Positions 8,672 through 16,977 of a stretch of 64,000 nucleotides of DNA are shown here, piece after piece (position 1 is the stretch's first letter; every line of letters begins with the position of its first letter). A program made the position numbers and the translations under genes. Origin of the DNA: Sandaracinus amylolyticus (GTDB taxonomy: Bacteria; Myxococcota_A; Polyangia; Polyangiales; Sandaracinaceae). The notes below the pieces were generated by a model, which was not told the DNA's origin, did not search any database, and was given only the letters and a program-made list of their open reading frames with translations. The stretch is taken from the NCBI RefSeq assembly GCF_000737325.1, contig NZ_CP011125.1:496001-560000 (forward strand), given 5' to 3'.

Positions 8672-10243
8672 TCAGGCGCCTCCCCCGCGCAGGTACGCGT
8701 CGAGCTCGGCCTCCGCCTTCGCGAGATCGTCCTTCGCCTGCTTGGCCCCCGACTCGGAAGGCGCGGAGGGCATCAGCGACTTGCGGCCTGGCGGCATGCT
8801 GGTGCGCGCCTCGCCCGCGGCGTCGTCGATGATCGCGAGCGCGCGATCGGCGCGCGCCTCGCGCTGGGTGAGCGCGGCCTCGTCGACGACCTGCACGGTG
8901 TGCAGGCGCGGTAGGTACTCGAGGTCGAGCTTGCCGGTCGAGGGGAGCATGAAGATGCCGTAGAGCATCGCGACGTCGCGCAGCCGCTCGATCGTCTCGA
9001 TCGGGACGTGACACTCGGCGTGCGTGAGGAGGTAGAGGATCGGCGTCTTCTTCTCGCGCTTGGCGACGCGCGCGAGATCGTTCGCGAGCAGCGCGAAGAC
9101 CTTCGCGTAGTTGCGGCCGTGCTCGCCCTTGAAGCTGAGGACGTAGGGCACGTCGACGCCCGCTTCGTTGCGCCTCTTCGCACGAGCGTGCTGTACCTCG
9201 TAGAGGCGCGAGTCGAAGAAGCGGAAGTAGACGTCCTCGCCGCGCAGGAGGAGCTTCTTCACGAGCGTGAGCGCGAGCCCGCGCGCGAACACGGCGCGCT
9301 GGCCGCGCATCGACGCGGTGGCGTCGCACACGATGTAGTGGAGGCGGCGCTCCTCTTCGCGCTGCTTCTCGCGCGCGTAGTAGAAGACCTCGTTCTCGAC
9401 GAAGCGCTGATCGAAGAGGTCCTCGTCGAACGCGAGCTCGCCGAGCATCAGCGAGTCGATGGTGCCGCGGCGCTCGAGGCCGGCGTAGCCGTCGACCGAG
9501 AACGTCTGCACGCCGGTCGCGCGTCGCGTCTCGAGCACGCTCGGGAGGAGATCGAGCGAGAAGTTCACGACGTCGTTCGCCTCGGGGCTGCCGAGCACGT
9601 CGAGGAGATCGAGCATGCCGAACGCGCTCGCGGCGCTCGCCTCGGCGCCCATCATCCCGAGCAGGCGCAGCGTGTCGAGGTCGATCTGCTCGAACGAGGT
9701 CACGAGGCGCAGCCGCTCGCGCGCGAGGTGCGAGAGGAACTGCACGTCGGGGTTGCGATCGGCGTTGGAGAAGAGGCCGTTCAGGCGCGGTCCGAGGTTC
9801 GTGTAGACCTCGGGATCGAGCGGGAGCGGCACGCCGATGGGGCGACGGCCGGGGCCGAGGTGTCGCTCGTAGATCGGGCCGAGCACGCGCAGGAGGATGA
9901 CGGAGACGAGGTCGTCGCCGAGGCGCCAGGCGCGCGAGCGCTCGGCGACCTCGGTGTTGCCGAGCTCCTCGAGGGTCTCGATCCACGCCTCGTGGGCCTG
10001 GCGCACCGAGGGCGGGACCTGGATCGCGGTGAGCCCGGCGCGCGCGCCGATCGCGTCGGGCGCGCCGATGAGGAGCGTGCCGAGGTCGTGCACGACCCAG
10101 AACGGAACGGGCAAGCCCACCTTCGCGAGCGCGTTCCGCCAGTGGGCGGCGCGAAGGATCTGCATCGGATTCTCCACCTGTGCTGCGGACAGGAGGAGAC
10201 CGCCGATCTCGCGCGACTGCTCACTGGAAAGCGGAATGGTCAC
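8672..10243 (-). CDS. von Willebrand factor A domain protein, MoxR partner, 523 aa
   Basis: Residues 1-290 are a helical N-terminal domain. A vWA domain follows (about 302-450): 'LHYIVCDATASMRGQRAVFA' carries the metal-ion-dependent adhesion site, here D307-x-T-x-S instead of DxSxS. The usual 'TDG' strand reads LLTHAEC, so the third metal ligand is replaced by His. The protein is cytosolic, as in RavA-ViaA and MoxR-vWA pairs, where vWA proteins bridge the AAA+ ATPase to targets. The start is GTG. It lies between the MoxR gene (126-bp gap holding a repeat hairpin) and the TPR/HEAT gene (3-bp gap). The C-terminal tail is a charged helix. Confidence 0.82.
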   Translation of the reverse strand: MTIPLSSEQSREIGGLLLSAAQVENPMQILRAAHWRNALAKVGLPVPFWVVHDLGTLLIGAPDAIGARAGLTAIQVPPSVRQAHEAWIETLEELGNTEVAERSRAWRLGDDLVSVILLRVLGPIYERHLGPGRRPIGVPLPLDPEVYTNLGPRLNGLFSNADRNPDVQFLSHLARERLRLVTSFEQIDLDTLRLLGMMGAEASAASAFGMLDLLDVLGSPEANDVVNFSLDLLPSVLETRRATGVQTFSVDGYAGLERRGTIDSLMLGELAFDEDLFDQRFVENEVFYYAREKQREEERRLHYIVCDATASMRGQRAVFARGLALTLVKKLLLRGEDVYFRFFDSRLYEVQHARAKRRNEAGVDVPYVLSFKGEHGRNYAKVFALLANDLARVAKREKKTPILYLLTHAECHVPIETIERLRDVAMLYGIFMLPSTGKLDLEYLPRLHTVQVVDEAALTQREARADRALAIIDDAAGEARTSMPPGRKSLMPSAPSESGAKQAKDDLAKAEAELDAYLRGGGA

Positions 10244-10263
10244 TGGATCACGAACCGCTGACT

Positions 10264-10370
10264 CGGAGGAGAGAATTCACCGCAGAGGGCCGCGGAGGGC
10301 CACAGAGATCGGAGGAGAGATGTTTCTCCTCTGCGGCCCTCTGTGGCCCTCTGTGGTTGATTCCTCTCTT
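10264..10370. repeat. long imperfect inverted repeat of the CAGAGG/CACAGAG dispersed type
   Basis: Arms at about 10264-10307 and 10325-10370 are complementary. Over a 28-nt core, 24 positions match, and the differences are all purine/purine or G-U compatible. Each arm has internal direct repeats of 'cagagggcc' and 'cacagag'. The closing hairpin is aggaga/tctcct. Short-period CAGAGG/CACAGAG repeats occur dispersed in several bacterial phyla. Here the element sits in the gap between the MoxR and vWA genes, so in the mRNA it would be a long stable stem that could protect or separate the two halves of the operon. Confidence 0.75.
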
Positions 10371-11548
10371 CACTGGCTGAACTTGCCGGACTGATAGACG
10401 TGCCCGAGGAGCTGATCGACTCGGGCGAGGGCGTCCTGCGAGGGCTTGGTGCCGATCGCCTGGAGCGCGGCTTTGATCTCCTGGAGCGCCTTGAGCTGCG
10501 AGAAGAGCTGGATGTCGCTCAGCGGGCGATCGCCGGTGAGCAGGTCGCGGATCCGATTGATCTCCGCGATCAGCGCGTCGACGCCGACGTCGGTCGCGCT
10601 CACGCGGCGCGCCTCGGGGTGCTCGCGGTACCACTGCTCGAGCACCGGGCCGACGATGCCGTCGAGGATCTCGCTCTGATCGAGGTTGTTCCAGATGTGC
10701 TTGAGCAAGAAGAAGTCGCTCGGGTCCGGCGTCGCGCGACCATCGAGCAGCGAGCTCGCGCAGAAGAGCTTGAGCATCTTCACCGCGCGGCGATCGCTCA
10801 CGCTCACGCCCTCGGCGCGGATCTGGAAGATCAGGCCCTTGTACTGCGCGAGGAACTGCTCGGGGATGCGCCGCATGCGATCGCCGAACGAGAGATGCAG
10901 CGTGCGCAGATCGTTCGCCGAGAGCTGCGGCTGCAGCCGGTCGTACTCGCCGGTGATCTTCGCGGCTTCGTGGGCGAGGCCGCGCACCAGCAGATCCTGG
11001 AAGTGATAGCTGTCGAGGTTGTCGCTCTTCAGGCGGATGAGGAATCGATCGAACACCGCCATCAGGTCGTCGTCGTTCGGCACCTCGTTGCTCGCGCCGA
11101 ACGCGCTCACGAGCGGCACCTTCACGACGCTCCCGCCGACCGTGTAGACGCGCTCGTTGAGCACGCTGAGCAGCGAGTTGAGGATCGCGCTGTTCGCCTT
11201 GAAGACCTCGTCGAGGAAGACGATCTCGCCGGTCGGCAGCATGCCCTCCATGCGCCGCTGGTAGCTGCCCGAGCGGAACGCCTGGATGTCGATCGGGCCG
11301 AAGATCTCGTTGGGCTCGGTGAAGCGCGTGAGCAGGTACTCGAAGTACCGCGCGTCGACGAGCTTCGCGAACATCCGCACGATCGCGCTCTTCGCGGTGC
11401 CCGGCGGGCCGACGAGCAGCATGTGCTCGCCCGCGACCGCGGCGACGAGCATCAGGCGCACCGTCTCGCTCTTGCCGAGGAACGTGGACTCGAGCGCGCG
11501 CGCGACGTTCGAGAGCCGCTGGACGACCTGGTTCTGGGGAAGGCTCAC
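10370..11548 (-). CDS. MoxR/RavA-type AAA+ ATPase, 392 aa
   Basis: A textbook MoxR-branch AAA+ protein. The Walker A motif is GPPGTAKS (residues 47-54), Walker B is IVFLDEVFK (109-117), the sensor-1 region is SNEVP (153-157), and the arginine-finger region is 'VFDRFLIRL' (165-173). 'FTEPNEIFGPIDIQAFRSG' resembles RavA more than short MoxR chaperones. Such ATPases act as chaperones that load cofactors or remodel complexes with a vWA partner, which is the next gene. The C-terminal 100 residues are a helical lid and extension. It lies 4 bp after the 392-aa upstream gene, indicating one transcript. The start MSLPQNQVV is well supported. Confidence 0.92.
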   Translation of the reverse strand: MSLPQNQVVQRLSNVARALESTFLGKSETVRLMLVAAVAGEHMLLVGPPGTAKSAIVRMFAKLVDARYFEYLLTRFTEPNEIFGPIDIQAFRSGSYQRRMEGMLPTGEIVFLDEVFKANSAILNSLLSVLNERVYTVGGSVVKVPLVSAFGASNEVPNDDDLMAVFDRFLIRLKSDNLDSYHFQDLLVRGLAHEAAKITGEYDRLQPQLSANDLRTLHLSFGDRMRRIPEQFLAQYKGLIFQIRAEGVSVSDRRAVKMLKLFCASSLLDGRATPDPSDFFLLKHIWNNLDQSEILDGIVGPVLEQWYREHPEARRVSATDVGVDALIAEINRIRDLLTGDRPLSDIQLFSQLKALQEIKAALQAIGTKPSQDALARVDQLLGHVYQSGKFSQ

Positions 11549-11552
11549 GGGC

Positions 11553-12731
11553 TCACCTCGATCCGGACGCCACGCGCGCGGCGCGCGCGGCGGCCATCGT
11601 TCCGCTCTGGGGGGCGTGGAGGATGGTGCGCGCGCGCGTCACGAGCGCGGCGACCTCGTCGATCTGGGCGCGCGGGATCGCGCGCCGGAGCTGCTCGGCG
11701 CGGCGCTGGAGCACGGCGCGATCACCGTCGTCGAGCGCGCGGATCTCGTCGATCGCGAGCGAGTCCTCGAGCCACGCGGGCAGCACCGCGGCGTAGCGCA
11801 GCGCGTGGGGATCGAGCGCGCTCGGGATGCGCGTCTCGACGCGCGCGTCGAGCGTCGAGGTCACGTGGATCTCGAAGAGCAGCTGGAGCGCCGGCGCGAG
11901 CAAGGACGGCGTCGCGGAGAGCATCTCGGGCGCGAAGAGCGCGGCGCCGAGCGCGCTCGCGCTCTGCCACTCGCCGCTCGCCGCGATCTGTCGCGCGATG
12001 CCGCCGCGCAGCGCGGGATCGGCGAGCACGCGAAGACCCGCGATGCCGAAGCGCAGTGGCGCGAACCGCGCCGGCATCGCGAGCTCGGTCACCGGTGAGC
12101 GCGCGACCGCGTCGCGGAGGCGCGGCGAGAGCCCGAGCCCCGCGAGCTCGTCGAGCTTCGCGAAGAGCGGGAGCACGTCGATGACGTTGTGCTCCTCGCG
12201 CACGAAGCGGAGGCGCGGCAGCGCGGTGACGTTCCCCGGCACCGGGCGCCCGAAGAAGCGATAGGTGTACGCCCAGTTGCGAACGACGGTGTCGCGGCGC
12301 TGGGTCGCGAAGAACGCGGTGAGCATCGCGTGTCGCGAGAGCGCCTCGCCGCGGGTGTCGGGCGGCTGGATGAGATCGAGCAGGCGATCGATCCAGTCGA
12401 GCACGACCTCGCGCGCGCCACGCGCGAAGAGGCGATCGAGCGACGGATCGGTGAGGAAGAGGAGATCGTGCAGCACCATCGCGAGCCCGACGAGATCACG
12501 CGAGGGCCAGGGGACCGTCTCGAGCGGCGCGATCTCGGAGCCGAGGCGATGGAGCTGATCGAAGATGCGCGACTCGGCCTCGGCGGAGGTCGAGCGCGTC
12601 TGCGCGAAGTAGTCGAGCGCGCCGGGCGCGACCGGCCGACCGAGCTCCGCCACGTCGCCGCTCATCAGCGGCGCGAGGAACTTCACGACGAGCGCGTCGT
12701 ACGCGGCCTGGAGCTTGGCGACGTCCGTCAC
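11553..12731 (-). CDS. unrecognised helical protein of the MoxR-vWA operon, 392 aa
   Basis: The GTG start at 12731 overlaps the upstream stop by 4 bp (GTGA), so translation is coupled. The protein is soluble and mostly alpha-helical. It includes 'AYDALVVKFLAPLMSGDV', a conserved-looking core 'LVGLAMVLHDLLFLTDPSL', 'DWIDRLLDLIQPPDTRG' and 'NWAYTYRFFGRPVPGNV'. No motif of a known enzyme is seen, and there are no Cys/His metal sites or membrane segments. Its fixed position between the 507-aa protein and the MoxR ATPase suggests it is a core part of this system, perhaps a client or adaptor. That is inference only. Confidence 0.72.
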   Translation of the reverse strand: MTDVAKLQAAYDALVVKFLAPLMSGDVAELGRPVAPGALDYFAQTRSTSAEAESRIFDQLHRLGSEIAPLETVPWPSRDLVGLAMVLHDLLFLTDPSLDRLFARGAREVVLDWIDRLLDLIQPPDTRGEALSRHAMLTAFFATQRRDTVVRNWAYTYRFFGRPVPGNVTALPRLRFVREEHNVIDVLPLFAKLDELAGLGLSPRLRDAVARSPVTELAMPARFAPLRFGIAGLRVLADPALRGGIARQIAASGEWQSASALGAALFAPEMLSATPSLLAPALQLLFEIHVTSTLDARVETRIPSALDPHALRYAAVLPAWLEDSLAIDEIRALDDGDRAVLQRRAEQLRRAIPRAQIDEVAALVTRARTILHAPQSGTMAAARAARVASGSR

Positions 12732-14251
12732 TCGCTCTTCTTCTCTCCGGCCTCGGTCTCGGCGCGGCCCGGGGCGCCCCACAGCGGGAACCGCGTCTCG
12801 GGGCCGTACTGCAGCATCGGGAGCGGCGGATCGACGCGATCGGGCGCCTCGGCGTGCACGACCTGGCCCGAGAGCTCGCGCAGCACGCGGCGCGAGACCG
12901 GTCCGAACGCCTCGTTCGCGATCACGTGCGGCGCCGGCGAGTCGGGCTCGAAGAAGACGTGGCCCGCGCCGCGATCGCGCACCAGCTCCTCGAGCACCGA
13001 CGCGGCGATCGCGGGGACCAGCGTCATGCCCGCGGGCACGTAGATGCGGGTCGCGACCTCGCCGTAGAAGCGGCCGAGCGGGACGCCCTCGATGCCCGCG
13101 GGATCGAGCAGGTAGTACGCGCGCTCGGTGACCGCGATGCGCAGCGACTCGAGCGTGCGCTGCGGCAGCACGTAGAGCAGCTTCGCGAGCCACTCGCGCT
13201 GCGACGCGGGCACCACGGTCGCGACGACGTTGCGCCACGGCGCGTTCGTCGGCGCGAGCCGCAGATCGAGCGCCATCGGGCGCATGCCCTGATCGATCGC
13301 GGCGCCGCTCGCGACGTTCTGCGCGCTCTCCATCGTCAGCGTGGAGCGCACGAGCGAGCGCACCGGCACGAAGGGCGGCGTGGGATCGACGACCGTGACC
13401 TTCCCGTCGCCGCGGAAGAGCGTGAGCCCCGCGTTCGCGAAGAGGCTCTGGCAGCTCTCGAGCGCGATCGGGTGCTTGAAGCCGAGCTCCACGCCGAACG
13501 TCGCGCCGAGCGGCTCGAACACGTGCACGCCGGGCAGCGTGCGCAAGAGCGCGATCACGCGCGCCGGCGTCTCTTCGAGCTCGAGCACGTGCATGCGGAC
13601 CGGCGCGTCGTCGAACGCGCTCTGGCTCGGCCACTCCGCGAGCGCGACGCGAGCCCGCACGCGCCACCGGAACAGGTACCCGATGAGCGCGTGCCCGACG
13701 CCGACCTCCGCGGTGCACCACAGTCGCGCGAGCGACGTCTTCTCGCCGGGCGGCGCGCGATGGGGCTCGAGCTTCAGCACGAGCTCGCGGAACGGGATCT
13801 CGCGCTCGAACGTGTAGACCTGACGGAAGGTGTCGGAGTAGACGATCGCGTCCGCGGGCTGATCGAAGAGCTCCGCGACGTCGTAGCCGAGCGGCGACGC
13901 GGCGTCGCGGTACTTCACGAAGTGGCGCGACGTGCCGGTGAACACCATGCCGCCCGCGAGACGCGCGATCGCGGCGACGCGATCCATCCGATACGACGAC
14001 TCCGCGGCGAGCATCACGAGCAGCTCGCGCGTGCGGAGCGGTGTGATCACGCGGCGGATCGAGAGCGACGGAAGGATCTCGTCGATCGAGCCGTCGTCGC
14101 CGTACGCGCGGAAGAACGCGACGACACGATCGAGCGACGGGAAGAGGAGCGCGCCCTTCTGACCCAGCACGACGCCGCGCGTGTCGGGCGCGACGCCGGG
14201 GGTGCGGAAGCGTGTCTGGTGGAGCGCGGCGCGCTCGAGGTAGGCAGACAT
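12728..14251 (-). CDS. unrecognised first protein of the MoxR-vWA operon, 507 aa
   Basis: The ATG at 14251 (MSAYLERAALHQ) starts the operon. The first 60 residues include 'DTRGVVLGQKGALLFPSLDRV'. The middle is alpha/beta (HVLELEETPARVIALLRTLP, FRWRVRARVALAEW). Near the C-terminus are 'GEVATRIYVPAGMTLVPAIA' and 'HVFFEPDSPAPHVIANEAFG'. There is no signal peptide or membrane segment, and I recognise no family. Published MoxR-vWA ternary systems use several otherwise uncharacterised partner domains, and this could be one of them. A profile search would be needed to decide. It is transcribed divergently from the TerB-like gene across a 129-bp promoter region. Confidence 0.72.
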   Translation of the reverse strand: MSAYLERAALHQTRFRTPGVAPDTRGVVLGQKGALLFPSLDRVVAFFRAYGDDGSIDEILPSLSIRRVITPLRTRELLVMLAAESSYRMDRVAAIARLAGGMVFTGTSRHFVKYRDAASPLGYDVAELFDQPADAIVYSDTFRQVYTFEREIPFRELVLKLEPHRAPPGEKTSLARLWCTAEVGVGHALIGYLFRWRVRARVALAEWPSQSAFDDAPVRMHVLELEETPARVIALLRTLPGVHVFEPLGATFGVELGFKHPIALESCQSLFANAGLTLFRGDGKVTVVDPTPPFVPVRSLVRSTLTMESAQNVASGAAIDQGMRPMALDLRLAPTNAPWRNVVATVVPASQREWLAKLLYVLPQRTLESLRIAVTERAYYLLDPAGIEGVPLGRFYGEVATRIYVPAGMTLVPAIAASVLEELVRDRGAGHVFFEPDSPAPHVIANEAFGPVSRRVLRELSGQVVHAEAPDRVDPPLPMLQYGPETRFPLWGAPGRAETEAGEKKSE

Positions 14252-14380
14252 TCTCGTTGGTTCGAGCCCGACGCGAAGGGGACTCGCAGCGTAGCATCGC
14301 GGCGCGGGGAGCGAGAGCCCGTCGATCGAGGCGCTCGCGATTGCGCGGTGAGGTAGGATCGCATCCACGAGGAGAGGCGG

Positions 14381-14854
14381 ATGGGCGCGATCGACGCGAT
14401 CGGGATCGAAGCACGTCGAGTGCTTCTCGAGGTGATGATGTCGGTGGCGTGGGCCGATCGGGAGCTCGCGCCGGAGGAGCGCCAAGCGGCGCAGGCCGCG
14501 GCGATGTCGATGGGGCTCGTGCTGCCCGGCGACGGGGATCTCACGTCGCCCGATCGCCGGCCGGTGCCGCCCGAGGAGCTGGCGGTGGGGCCGCTGCGCG
14601 AGCGCGATCGCGAGCTCGTGTACCTGTGCGCGGCGTGGATGGCGATGGCCGACGCGGTCGAGGATCCCGAGGAGACGGAGCTGCTCTCGCGGCTCCGCGC
14701 GCGCCTCGAGGTGACCGCGGATCGTGCGACGTGGCTGATGGCGCGCGCGTCGGAGCTGCGACACGCGCAGGTCGCGTCGAAGGCGACGTGGTGGCGCAGC
14801 TTCGACAAGCTCGTCGTCGACGCGGCACGCGCGCTCGAGACGAAGCGTGCGTGA
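14381..14854 (+). CDS. TerB-like helical protein, 157 aa
   Basis: The protein has the layout of TerB/DjlA-N-type domains: a first helix pair 'EVMMSVAWADRELAPEERQAA' with the acidic D..L.P.E pattern, and a second 'LVYLCAAWMAMADAVEDPEE' repeating it. Known TerB domains bind metal through these acidic helices and occur in tellurite-resistance and stress systems. Here the role is unknown. It begins a three-gene plus-strand unit and overlaps the next gene by 8 bp. It is divergent from the MoxR operon, so the two may share a control region. Confidence 0.72.
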   Translation: MGAIDAIGIEARRVLLEVMMSVAWADRELAPEERQAAQAAAMSMGLVLPGDGDLTSPDRRPVPPEELAVGPLRERDRELVYLCAAWMAMADAVEDPEETELLSRLRARLEVTADRATWLMARASELRHAQVASKATWWRSFDKLVVDAARALETKRA

Positions 14855-15338
14855 GCTCCTCGTGGTGAGCCTGCTGCTCGCGCTGTCGGCGACGACGGTG
14901 CGCGCGCAGGACGTGATCGTCGAGGGCGAGCAGGAGGACGCGCGCGAGGAGGTGCCGGGCTCCGCCGCGGGGCTGCGCTCGCGCATCGCCGCGCTCGAAG
15001 AGCGTGCGGAGCGGGCGAACGCGACCGAGCTGCTCGATCAGGCGCGGCGCGCGCTGACCGAAGCGGACCGACGGCGCGCGGCGGGCGATCCGGTCGCAGC
15101 GGCGCGCGCGGAGGCGATCGCGGATGCCGCGCTGCGCGTGGTCGAGCGGAGGATCGAGGCGCAGCGTGCGCGGGCGGATCGCGACGCGGCGCGGGCGCGG
15201 CTCGGCGAGGCGCAGGCGCGGGCGACCGCGGCGCGCGAGGCGCTGGAGCGAGCGCGCGCGGAGCACGCGCGGATGCAGCGCGCGGCGGATGCGCCGCCTC
15301 CGGCGAGCGAAGGCGCGGCGGGCGCCGGGGAAGAGTGA
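14847..15338 (+). CDS. exported coiled-coil protein, 163 aa
   Basis: The GTG start at 14847 lies inside the previous gene, with an 8-bp overlap. Residues 1-20 are a signal peptide (LLVVSLLLALSATTVRAQD). The rest is one long Ala/Arg/Glu-rich helix with heptad character (LRSRIAALEERAERANATEL, ARARLGEAQARATAAREALE), so a periplasmic coiled coil is likely. The C-terminus is a short disordered Ala/Gly/Glu tail. It probably works with the next lipoprotein, which has the same helical composition and overlaps it by 4 bp. Confidence 0.65.
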   Translation: MRELLVVSLLLALSATTVRAQDVIVEGEQEDAREEVPGSAAGLRSRIAALEERAERANATELLDQARRALTEADRRRAAGDPVAAARAEAIADAALRVVERRIEAQRARADRDAARARLGEAQARATAAREALERARAEHARMQRAADAPPPASEGAAGAGEE

Positions 15339-16471
15339 TGACGAGCACGAGCACGTGGGCCGCCGTGGTCCTGATCGCGTGTGTCGGGTGCGGAGGTGGG
15401 CAGCGGCGGGCGAGCGACGTGCGGCGCGAGCTCGACGCGAGCGGGCTCGACGAAGCGCGCGAGAGCGCGCCCGATCTCGTCGCGGCGGCGCGTGACGCGC
15501 TCGAGGAGGTGGAGCGCGCGGAGGCCGCGGGCGAGCTCGAGGCGGCGGCGGATCACGCGACGCGCGCACGGCTGCTCGCGGAGGCGGCGCTCACCGAGCG
15601 CGAGCGCGCCCAGGCGGACGCGGCGCGGCTGGAGATCGAGCAGCGCTCGATCGAGCTCGAGGAGCAGGCACTGCGCGACGAGGCCGCGGCGCGCGCACTG
15701 GACATGGAGAGCGCGAGGCTCGCGGCGTCGCGCGCGGCGCGTGAGGAGCTGGCGCGCGCGATGGAGCGCGCGCAGCAGGACGAGGCCCAGCCGGCGCGCC
15801 GTCGCCGCGTCTCGGTGGGCGACGACGCGCAGGTGCGGCGCGCCGCGCTCGCGATCCGAGAGCGCGCGCGGCTGCTCGCGTCGGCCGCGGCGGCGATGGG
15901 CGGCGAGCTGAGCGCGCTGGCGCGCGTCGAGGAGCTCGCGCGGCGCTCCGCGAACGAGAGCGCGCCGATGGAATCGCTCGAGCTCGCGGAGCAAGCGCAC
16001 GAGCAGGCGCGCGCGCTGCTGGGCGCGGTGCGCCGATCGCGTCCGGCTCCGGCGCGCGAGGAGATCGGCGCGGCGATCGAGGCGATCGAGACCGCGAGAC
16101 TGCGCGCGGTGCAGCTCGAGCGAGGGCTCGCGATCGAGCTCGAAGAGATGTTCCGCGCCGGCACCGCGACGCCGAGCGCGGGCGCGAGCGCGCGCATCAC
16201 GCGGGCCGCGGAGGTGCTGCGCGCGCTGCCGCACGGACCGGTCGCGATCGAGGTCGACGTGAGCGGCACCGGCGATCCCGCGACGCGCGTGGCGCGACAG
16301 CGCGGCGAGTGGGCGCGCGGCGCGCTGATCGCGGCGGGCGTGCCTGAGGATCGCGTGGTGTGGCGCGAGCCGAGCGCGCCGCGCGCCGGCGACGGAGAGC
16401 GACTGCGCCTCGTGCTCGTGGCGTACGCCGAAGCGCCGGCGCCGCCGGCGACCGAGACGACGACGCCTTGA
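15335..16471 (+). CDS. DUF4398-like coiled-coil lipoprotein with degenerate OmpA-like C-terminus, 378 aa
   Basis: It starts in an ATGA overlap with the previous gene. The signal ends in a lipobox (IACVGCGG). Residues 30-290 are long helices rich in Ala, Arg and Glu (DLVAAARDALEEVERAEAAG, DHATRARLLAEAALTERERA), the pattern of DUF4398 proteins, which often carry OmpA domains. The last 90 residues (ITRAAEVLRALPHGPVAIEV ... RVARQRGEWARGALIAAGVP) have the shape of an OmpA-C domain with the usual NxxLSxxRA signature worn down. An envelope spacer or wall-linked role is inferred. Confidence 0.65.
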   Translation: MMTSTSTWAAVVLIACVGCGGGQRRASDVRRELDASGLDEARESAPDLVAAARDALEEVERAEAAGELEAAADHATRARLLAEAALTERERAQADAARLEIEQRSIELEEQALRDEAAARALDMESARLAASRAAREELARAMERAQQDEAQPARRRRVSVGDDAQVRRAALAIRERARLLASAAAAMGGELSALARVEELARRSANESAPMESLELAEQAHEQARALLGAVRRSRPAPAREEIGAAIEAIETARLRAVQLERGLAIELEEMFRAGTATPSAGASARITRAAEVLRALPHGPVAIEVDVSGTGDPATRVARQRGEWARGALIAAGVPEDRVVWREPSAPRAGDGERLRLVLVAYAEAPAPPATETTTP

Positions 16472-16474
16472 GCG

Positions 16475-16954
16475 TCACCACGGCATCGCAGTGACGAACC
16501 CGCTGTGCTCCGCGACGACGATCGGCACCAGCGCGAGCAGCGCGAGCGCCGCCAGCGTCCAGATCGCAATCCCCGCACCGAGCGCGACGCGGTCCAACCG
16601 TGGAGCGAGCGTCCAGACCGCGCCGCTGACGCCTAACGCGACACCCGGGCCCGACATGCACGACATGCCGTACGGCCCGTGCGGCGTGCTCGGCCACAGC
16701 ACCGCGTCCGGCAACATCCCGCACGCGAGCGGCGCGGCGACGGCTGGCAGGACGAGCAACACCGCGAGCCACGCCGCGCGACGCGCGGGACGTGTGTCGC
16801 TCGCGGTGACGACGACGAGCGCGAGGAACGCCAGTGGCGCCGTGCCGACCGCGAGCAACCAACCGGGTGGCTCGACGAACCAGCACGCCGTGAACGGCAG
16901 CACCAGCGCCGCGAACGTGACGACGGCCGCGTCGAAGCGATCGGTGCGCGACAT
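16475..16954 (-). CDS. small multi-pass membrane protein, 159 aa
   Basis: Four or five hydrophobic segments are visible: FDAAVVTFAALVLPFTACWF, PGWLLAVGTAPLAFLALVVV, AAWLAVLLVLPAVAAPLACG, GVALGVSGAVWTLAP and AGIAIWTLAALALLALVPIV. Between them is a loop with two Cys (MSCMSGPG). No enzyme motif is seen and the family is not recognised. The gene ends 3 bp from the stop of the convergent lipoprotein gene, and lies downstream of the large VIT-vWA gene on the same strand with a 23-bp gap, so the two may be cotranscribed. Confidence 0.55.
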   Translation of the reverse strand: MSRTDRFDAAVVTFAALVLPFTACWFVEPPGWLLAVGTAPLAFLALVVVTASDTRPARRAAWLAVLLVLPAVAAPLACGMLPDAVLWPSTPHGPYGMSCMSGPGVALGVSGAVWTLAPRLDRVALGAGIAIWTLAALALLALVPIVVAEHSGFVTAMPW

Positions 16955-16977
16955 CGCGCCACTCTAGCGCGAGCGCG

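Noticed and set aside
6840-9986. 1048-codon open frame overlapping the TPR/HEAT and vWA genes on the same strand
   Set aside because: Out of frame with two well-supported genes and made of Arg/Ala/Pro-rich text.
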